The position numbers and the translations under genes are program-made. Positions 58,384 to 64,000 of a stretch of DNA of 64,000 bases are shown here, piece after piece. The DNA comes from an uncultured Kiritimatiellota bacterium (GTDB lineage: Bacteria; Verrucomicrobiota; Kiritimatiellia; RFP12; UBA1067). Location of the stretch: the NCBI GenBank assembly GCA_934667425.1, contig CAKULV010000004.1, positions 1 through 64,000 of the forward strand. Reading direction: 5' to 3'. The notes beneath the pieces were generated by a model. The model did no database searches and was not told the origin of the DNA. It saw only the letters and a program-made list of their open reading frames with translations. Every line of letters begins with the position of its first letter. Position 1 is the first letter of the stretch.

Positions 58384-61300
58384 TCACTTGTCTTTTCGCT
58401 GTGATTCGAAGACCATGGACAACCGCCCGTCAGAAATGTCGCGGACAGTCCCGTCAGGAAGCTCGAGTCTTGCCGGCGTGAACGGCGGAACCGACACCTT
58501 CAAGTCGATCCGGCCGCCACGGCGCACCCATTTGACGGACACATCGCCGCGCGGAGTGATCCTTGCCGCTGAAAGCGAGTCGAGGCGGGAAGGGAATTTC
58601 GGCCTGACAAGCACCTCGGCGTAGCCTGGCTTCGCAGGACGGATGCCGGCCAGATGCGTATAGAGGCAACTCGCCGCCCCGCTCATCATCGCATGATTGT
58701 GCGAGTCCATCATGCAGCGGAACGGCCACTGCTCCCACAACGTCGTCCCACCCTGTGCCGCCATGTAGCCGAAGCCGGGGTACTCCTTTTGCGTGAACAG
58801 CTCAAGGAACAGATCCGACTCGTCGGCATCCAGCAGCACATCTCCAATGTAGCGAGTGCCGAATATGCCCGTATTGAAACGGGTCTTGTCCTTTATGCGG
58901 ATGGTCTCCAACAGTTTCGCCGTCACGGCGGCACGGTCTTCATCCGGCACAATGCCCAGCGCCAACGGCAACACGAACGTCGCCTGCGACCCATCGCCAT
59001 AGGTGGCCGTCCCCTGGTTGCGGAACCGACGCTCGAACGCCTCGCGCACACGCATGCGCTTCGCCGCGAAATCCGCCGCCTCGTCCGGCTTGCGGAGCAC
59101 GGCCGCGGCTTCGGCCGCGCAGTCCAGCATTTCCACAAAGATTGCAGTATTGACGATCCCTACATCATTGAAGAAGCTTTCCCACGTTCCTTCGTTCGGC
59201 GCACACCAGTCCCCGAAGCCCTTTTCCCACACACCGCTTGGGCTTTTGTCGAAAACGCGCCGGCAGGCGATTTTCATGGAAGGATAGCGCTCGACATATG
59301 TCCGCCGATCCCCATAATACCGCCACAGGCGCCTCGCCAGCGTAGTCGGGTCTCCGCTCCAATCCGGGTTCGGCCCTCCAGCTCCGCTGTTTTCAAGCCA
59401 TACCCGGTAAAAGCTGCGCATGTCAAAGAACTGGCAAGCCGCATCCTCAAAGGCCTGCGAGTCCATCTGGCACGGGACCCGCTCGTTGCGCATGCAACAG
59501 TCGGACGGGAATGTCATCAGATTGGAGCGCATCGACCAATACGCGGCATTGTGAAGCCACATGAGCCCCGGGTCGGAACACGCAAACGACGACGTCTCCT
59601 CCACATCGGCCCCGACGGCCCAGCACACCAGATCATCCGCCGTCGGCCGGCCCGGCCAGCCAGTGACCTCGACGTACTGAAACCCGTGGTACGTGAAACG
59701 CGGCAAGAACGTCTCGAAGTCGCCCGTGCCCGCGAGCGCAAACTCGTCCGTCGATTCGGCAAGCCCGTTTGTCCACGGATCGATCATTCCGTCCGGCCCG
59801 ATTATCTCGCTCGTGCGCAAGCGTATTCTCGTCCCCTTCGGGCCCTTGACCCGCGCCTCTACGACCCCGGCGCGGTTCTGCCCGAAATCGACGACAAACA
59901 CGCCGGGGGCAGGCTCTGTCACACGCAGCGGATGTCGCGGATCGAACCTGCGTATGGGCGGAATATCGTTCGGCGCAAGCGGATTTCCGCGGCATCCGTC
60001 GGCGGCCTTCCCGAAAAGCACTCGCACAGGATGCCACGACGACGTGGACCCGGCAGGGCTGCACCAGCCTGGATCGTCCAACGAACGATCTATCGTCTCT
60101 CCATGGTAGATGCTCGTCTTCACGACAGGGCTCTCCTCGGTGAACTCCCACGTCCCGTCGGTAACTACAGACTCTCCCGTGCCGTCGTCGTAGCGAATGT
60201 CAAGGCGCACCATGGCTTGCTTTGGCCAAAGCCAGCGAGGCCCGTAGTTGACGAAGTCGTCTGAATACCCGGGGGACAGCCAAAGCCCGACCACATTGTC
60301 TCCGTTGGCCACAAGTGTCGTCACGTCATATGTCTCGAACCTAAAGGCCCTTGTCAAGATCGGCGCGCCGGCGAGCGTACGCCGTGGATCGGCCGCCCTT
60401 CCGTTTATCCACAGTTCGTGGAAGCCTCGCGCCGCGACGCTCGCGACCGCGCTTGACACTTTCTTGCCGCAGGTGAAAGCCTTGCGGAAGCGCGGGCAGC
60501 TCTTCGGCAAAATGCCGGGATGGACATACGGTTCTTTCCGGACGATCAAGACCCGGCCATCGCGCTCCATGCGGAAGAACACCTGCTGGAGATGCATTGG
60601 CCCGGCATAGTTGTCGAAAAGCACACGCTTATCGTCTGCGTCAAACCACGCCGCATCCTTGACGCGGGCATCGCCGCACTCTTCCGTCAGTACGGCGAAA
60701 GTGCCGTCAGCGGGGATTCCCTCGCGCCGTCCGAACGGTTTCCCATTGAGCTTCGCCACCGCGACAGAGCCGCGGCAGGCTATCTCCAGCCGGTTCCAGT
60801 CATTGGTCGTCGCGCCATCTTCCGCACCGGCGGCAAATTCCACGCCGCCTGTCGCATCGGGCTTGCAACGCACTCGCGCGATGAAGCGCCCTGCAAGCGG
60901 CTTGAACGTTACGGCGAATGTGCCGTCGCCCAATCGCGGCGTGAAGTCACGGTCCTCGCCAATCCACTTTGCATCTCCCCAGTCACTCTCGCTTTGCAGC
61001 GCCACCGCAAACGTCTGCGGCGGCGTCCAATCGGTCACCCCCCGGCCATCCCTGCCGATCATCCGCACCTGCCACTCGTAGATGCGCCCCGCTTCGGGCG
61101 GGCTCCCGCCGTAAGTGCCGCCGAACAGGCCTTCCGCCCTGCCTTTCCATGCCTCGCGCCCTTCCGTCAAAACGCGAATCTCGGCCCCATCCGCATTCCC
61201 GTTCCCGGACAGCCCCCAGGTGAACTGCGGCTTCACGTTCCCGATGCCGATCGCTTCCGCCAGTCCCTCGCACCGCGGGCGGACGATCCGCAACGATGGC

Positions 61301-61419
61301 AGCGGATCGCCGCAGCACGACGATGCCGCAGAGAACGCCACGGCGGCCATGCAGCATCTGCGCGTGCATCGCGGCAATTGGAAAAGGAGTCCCGTCTTAT
61401 GTCTTTTTTCGCCTGTCAT
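58384..61419 (-). CDS. GH78 alpha-L-rhamnosidase
   Basis: A protein of about 1011 residues. The start at 61419 is a choice; a GTG five codons earlier is possible and no strong ribosome site is seen for either. A cysteine-rich hydrophobic segment (CCMAAVAFSAASSCC) may be a lipoprotein signal. Domains in order: fibronectin-like and beta domains (EWQVRMIGRDGRGVTDW, ARGFHELWINGRA, LWLSPGYSDD), and then the (alpha/alpha)6 barrel with MRNERVPCQMDSQAFEDAA, which corresponds to the conserved DxxxRDERxGW.GD region with the general-acid glutamate, and WEQWPF. The C-terminal beta domain is RPKFPSRLDSL. It should release terminal alpha-rhamnose from pectin or other polymers. Confidence 0.85.
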   Translation of the reverse strand: MTGEKRHKTGLLFQLPRCTRRCCMAAVAFSAASSCCGDPLPSLRIVRPRCEGLAEAIGIGNVKPQFTWGLSGNGNADGAEIRVLTEGREAWKGRAEGLFGGTYGGSPPEAGRIYEWQVRMIGRDGRGVTDWTPPQTFAVALQSESDWGDAKWIGEDRDFTPRLGDGTFAVTFKPLAGRFIARVRCKPDATGGVEFAAGAEDGATTNDWNRLEIACRGSVAVAKLNGKPFGRREGIPADGTFAVLTEECGDARVKDAAWFDADDKRVLFDNYAGPMHLQQVFFRMERDGRVLIVRKEPYVHPGILPKSCPRFRKAFTCGKKVSSAVASVAARGFHELWINGRAADPRRTLAGAPILTRAFRFETYDVTTLVANGDNVVGLWLSPGYSDDFVNYGPRWLWPKQAMVRLDIRYDDGTGESVVTDGTWEFTEESPVVKTSIYHGETIDRSLDDPGWCSPAGSTSSWHPVRVLFGKAADGCRGNPLAPNDIPPIRRFDPRHPLRVTEPAPGVFVVDFGQNRAGVVEARVKGPKGTRIRLRTSEIIGPDGMIDPWTNGLAESTDEFALAGTGDFETFLPRFTYHGFQYVEVTGWPGRPTADDLVCWAVGADVEETSSFACSDPGLMWLHNAAYWSMRSNLMTFPSDCCMRNERVPCQMDSQAFEDAACQFFDMRSFYRVWLENSGAGGPNPDWSGDPTTLARRLWRYYGDRRTYVERYPSMKIACRRVFDKSPSGVWEKGFGDWCAPNEGTWESFFNDVGIVNTAIFVEMLDCAAEAAAVLRKPDEAADFAAKRMRVREAFERRFRNQGTATYGDGSQATFVLPLALGIVPDEDRAAVTAKLLETIRIKDKTRFNTGIFGTRYIGDVLLDADESDLFLELFTQKEYPGFGYMAAQGGTTLWEQWPFRCMMDSHNHAMMSGAASCLYTHLAGIRPAKPGYAEVLVRPKFPSRLDSLSAARITPRGDVSVKWVRRGGRIDLKVSVPPFTPARLELPDGTVRDISDGRLSMVFESQRKDK

Positions 61420-61502
61420 GGTCCGTAAATCCACAATCGGTCAGATCCGTTTCATCGCAAAAGACGTCGCCATGCCCTGCCATGCCCTGCCATGTGCGCC
61501 AT

Positions 61503-63530
61503 TCACCGCCCCAGCGGACCTTGCGCGAGCATTTCTATGATGGGCTTCGTGCTTTCCTGCAGATCGAAGAACCCGTACGTCGTGAAGCCATGGCGGCGCA
61601 GCAGCTCGATGTGCTTGGCCGCGTAGAGGGCCTTCTCGGCCACCGTGTTCGCGCCGTTCCAGCGCACCGGGCCGAACGACGGCCCCACGTTGTCGAGGGC
61701 TCCGCCAAGCGCGTCGCGCTGGTGGAGGATGGCGCTCTCGAATCCGGCGGGCGAGATCGAATAGTTCATCGGCGCGAGGTGGTCGATGAGCCCCTCTCGC
61801 TTCCACCTTACCCAGTCCTGCCCCTCGGAGTTGTACGCGCCGCGAACCGTCGGGAAGCACGAGCTCCACAGCTCGACCTTCGGATTCACGGCCTTCACCG
61901 CCGCCCGGATCTCGCGGATGTGGCTGGTGATGACCTCCGCGCGGAAATCCCGCCAGCGCTTCTCGAATCCGCCCTCGGCCTCCGCCTTGAAAAGGTCCGC
62001 CGGCCAGTTCGCGACCGTCTGGCCGACCGCCTTCTCGAACGCCTTGCGGCACGTAGGGCAGCAGCAATAGCCGGTGCTCGAGTAGCGGATGAAGTCCAGG
62101 TTCACCACGTCCACGCCCTTGCCCGCCATCTCGGCCAGCGCCGCGACGTTTTCCCCGCGATTCAACGGGTTGACCGGGCACAGGAAATTTGGCGACGGCT
62201 CCAGCCGGGAGTCGACAGACAGGCGCCCCGCCTTTTCGATCTCCTCGGCGATCTCGGGATAGTCCCTGGTCTTCTGCAGGAAGCAGCACCGCCACGCCGA
62301 GACCTTGAGCCCGCAGGCACGGGCGGCCTTCACCAGCTGCTCGATGGAGTCGCCGCGCGCGGCCACATCCTTGGCCGGACGCAGCACCTTCGACGGATAC
62401 CACGCGATCGGCCCGGTGCAGACATTGACGTCCAGCACGGTGAAGCCGCAGTCCTTCGCGAACCTGGCGACTTCATCCCATCCCTCCTTCTCCGGCCATG
62501 GCCCGTACGCACGGTGGCACTCGAGGATCCGCATCTCGCCCTGGCGCCCCGGCATCGCGCGGATCTCGGCGAGGATGCGCTCCTCCGCCCGCGCGGCCTC
62601 GGCCCGCGCGGCGGCAGCCTGCGAGGAGACCTCCGGCAGGAGATTCGTGACGACCCCCTCCAGCCGCCGCGAGAAGGCCGGCACATCGTAGTTGTCGTTC
62701 TTCAACAGCGACTGGCCGACGTCAACGCCTGCCGTAGGATGCGCGCGCAGAAAGCCGGCCAGCGCCTTGGGGAGACCGCCGACCCCCAGCACCTTGCCGC
62801 CGCGCGCGGCGAAATTCGTCACCGCCTCGAACATCCCTTCCGGCGACGCCCGATGGTTCATGTCGAACGTCACGAGCTTGACGCCTTCCGGGATCCCCCG
62901 CTTCGCCACGTCGAGATCGGCCATCACCACGCTCGGGACCCCCAGCATCCACAGCGCATCCTGCAGCCGCCGCGTCATCCCCACGCTCCAGCCGTTGAGC
63001 TGCTGCCGGGAGCCCTCCCGCTTGATCGAGCTCTCTCCAAACACGACCACGGCGTCGATCCGCGCCGGACGGATCGGCTTTATGTTCGCGATCTTGATGC
63101 GCGCCGCGCCCGTGCCGCCCCCCTTTTCGCCGATGAGGCACAGGGAGGTGATGTTCGCCCAGCTGCCGCAGGGGCGCATCCGGGAAATCGTGGTGTCCAC
63201 CTTTCGCAGACGGATGTGGCACCACTTGCCGATCTCCTCCGGCTGAAAACGGATGTGGAAGCCGCTCTCGAACGGGCGCGGATCGTCGCTCGTGTAAAGA
63301 CGGAGGAAGAAGTTTCCGAAACGCGTGGGGTTGTCGCAATAGAAATCAAACTCCACGCCGTCAGCGTCAGAGAGATCTATCGCTCCTCCGACATCCCAAC
63401 GCTGCCATATTGGCGGATCATCGTTGGCCGGCACGTCAAACACATGCTGCCCGGTCCGCGTTCCTTCGGCAAACGCCGCCATGACCGCAAAGGCCATGCC
63501 TGCAACCGCCATGTTTCGCTTTGTCATCAT
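61503..63530 (-). CDS. GHL10-like secreted glycosidase
   Basis: A protein of about 675 residues from the ATG pair at 63530/63527 (AAGGGG site). Signal MAVAGMAFAVMAAFAEG. The first 200 residues are a beta-sandwich (DLSDADGVEFDFYCDNPTRF split by a turn) and a flavodoxin-like alpha/beta segment (IDAVVVFGESS). A barrel follows from about 350 with RILECHRAYGPWPEKEGWDE, WYPSKVLRP, DVVNLDFIRYSSTGYCCCPT and APMNYSI, which is the layout of the GHL10/DUF187-type TIM barrels; the Asp of NLDFIRY is a likely catalytic residue. It lies 28 bp after the phosphomannose-isomerase-like gene and 68 bp or more before the GH78 gene. Confidence 0.75.
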   Translation of the reverse strand: MMTKRNMAVAGMAFAVMAAFAEGTRTGQHVFDVPANDDPPIWQRWDVGGAIDLSDADGVEFDFYCDNPTRFGNFFLRLYTSDDPRPFESGFHIRFQPEEIGKWCHIRLRKVDTTISRMRPCGSWANITSLCLIGEKGGGTGAARIKIANIKPIRPARIDAVVVFGESSIKREGSRQQLNGWSVGMTRRLQDALWMLGVPSVVMADLDVAKRGIPEGVKLVTFDMNHRASPEGMFEAVTNFAARGGKVLGVGGLPKALAGFLRAHPTAGVDVGQSLLKNDNYDVPAFSRRLEGVVTNLLPEVSSQAAAARAEAARAEERILAEIRAMPGRQGEMRILECHRAYGPWPEKEGWDEVARFAKDCGFTVLDVNVCTGPIAWYPSKVLRPAKDVAARGDSIEQLVKAARACGLKVSAWRCCFLQKTRDYPEIAEEIEKAGRLSVDSRLEPSPNFLCPVNPLNRGENVAALAEMAGKGVDVVNLDFIRYSSTGYCCCPTCRKAFEKAVGQTVANWPADLFKAEAEGGFEKRWRDFRAEVITSHIREIRAAVKAVNPKVELWSSCFPTVRGAYNSEGQDWVRWKREGLIDHLAPMNYSISPAGFESAILHQRDALGGALDNVGPSFGPVRWNGANTVAEKALYAAKHIELLRRHGFTTYGFFDLQESTKPIIEMLAQGPLGR

Positions 63531-63558
63531 TGTATCCCCTTTCCTGTCATTCCACAAA

Positions 63559-64000
63559 TCATCGGCACAGCACGACAGAACAGTCGCCTTGGCACAAGAC
63601 CGCCGGCTCATCGTTCACGACAAGGCGGTCCCCCTTGCGCACTGGCCGTCCGTTGATCGCCCCGGAGCCTTCCGTAACGATGGCGACGGCCGGAGCGCCG
63701 TCCAACGCAACGGCTCCGCCTGCGGCGAGCCGCCACATCTCAAACTTGTCGGTCAGATCGGTTCCGAGGATCTGACGGCTACCCGACAATGCGCGCGACG
63801 CGTCGCCGAACTTCACGTAGCGCGCGCAAATCTCGTCGTAAGTCCAATTGCGGTAGTCGTATACCTCGAACATCTTCTCGATGCCAAGCCCACCGTGCAC
63901 CTTCGCCTCCGGGATCCGCATCCCCGATGGCGTCAGGCGCTCCGCCACGACCATGAGGTCGCTCGGCTCCTGAAGCTCAACCATAAAGCATCCGCCGCCT
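63559..64000 (-). CDS. C-terminal part of a class I phosphomannose-isomerase-like protein, cut by the right edge
   Basis: The frame is open to the window edge (GGGCFMVELQEPSD), and the Met at 63984 is internal, with no ribosome site. The pattern GxxxFMVELQEPSD, then a middle linker (HGGLGIEKMFEVYDY) and the C-terminal cupin half (GAVALDGAPAVAIVTEGSG, VRKGDRLVVN, VLCR end) are those of class I phosphomannose isomerases and relatives. The metal-binding residues would lie in the part outside the window, so activity cannot be judged. It shares a transcript with the GHL10-like gene behind it, which hints at mannose or a related hexose in the glycan handled. Confidence 0.7.
   Translation of the reverse strand, partial: GGGCFMVELQEPSDLMVVAERLTPSGMRIPEAKVHGGLGIEKMFEVYDYRNWTYDEICARYVKFGDASRALSGSRQILGTDLTDKFEMWRLAAGGAVALDGAPAVAIVTEGSGAINGRPVRKGDRLVVNDEPAVLCQGDCSVVLCR

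Overview
The window looks like a chromosomal segment of a PVC-superphylum bacterium. Kiritimatiellota is my best guess, with Lentisphaerota or Verrucomicrobiota possible. The reasons are giant secreted beta-strand-repeat proteins, secreted Gfo/Idh/MocA oxidoreductases with Tat-like signals, SUMF1 and BspA-type repeat proteins, a Hanks kinase paired with an ECF sigma factor, and many glycoside hydrolases without SusC/SusD. No rRNA, tRNA or CRISPR array was recognised. The taxonomic call is inference from gene content, not from a marker gene.

Left part (1-13.6 kb), lower in GC and mostly on the minus strand. Reading in the direction of transcription: remnants of a helicase/DUF4391 pair (13.5-11.4 kb) with an inserted GxxExxY gene bracketed by 67-bp direct repeats; a membrane Ser/Thr kinase overlapping an ECF sigma factor by ATGA (11.3-9.3 kb); a hairpin and a promoter-like site; two large SUMF1-domain proteins sharing an unrecognised domain (8.8-3.2 kb); a 52-residue lipoprotein; a 95-residue CxxCxGxG zinc-finger protein; an NYN-ribonuclease/Sel1-repeat fusion (2.3-0.85 kb); and at the edge the C-terminal end of a type III restriction Res subunit. 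The cluster from kinase to Sel1 protein is the best candidate for an undescribed system.

Middle part (14-39 kb). An MFS transporter and a GCKR/MurQ-like SIS protein lie divergent to a XylR-type regulator. Next is a DUF4143 AAA ATPase with a perfect operator-like palindrome, flanked by a duplicated piece of the regulator locus. A minus-strand polysaccharide-degradation block follows: GH20-GH28 fusion, GH39-like enzyme, beta-strand giant, GH42-like giant. A PD-(D/E)XK ATPase and a two-component system are on the plus strand. Between 37.3 and 39.4 kb lies a patchwork of gene fragments around one intact esterase. Three promoters here share a CCCTACA-N2-TGTAGGG palindrome at nearly fixed distance from the -10.

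Right part (39.4-64 kb), very GC-rich. A long minus-strand run, probably one or a few operons, encodes an outer-membrane barrel protein, three Gfo/Idh/MocA-type secreted proteins, a DapA/NanA-family aldolase, a GH20 enzyme, a beta-strand giant, a TIM-barrel glycosidase-like protein and a DUF4874/DUF4832 protein, with a PAS-AraC regulator divergent from its start. A second run holds the end of a phosphomannose-isomerase-like gene, a GHL10-like glycosidase, a GH78 rhamnosidase and another beta-strand giant. Together these suggest outside-the-cytoplasm breakdown of HexNAc-, rhamnose- and uronate-containing glycans, oxidoreductase processing of the products, and uptake by MFS-type transport. Substrates are inferred only from enzyme families.
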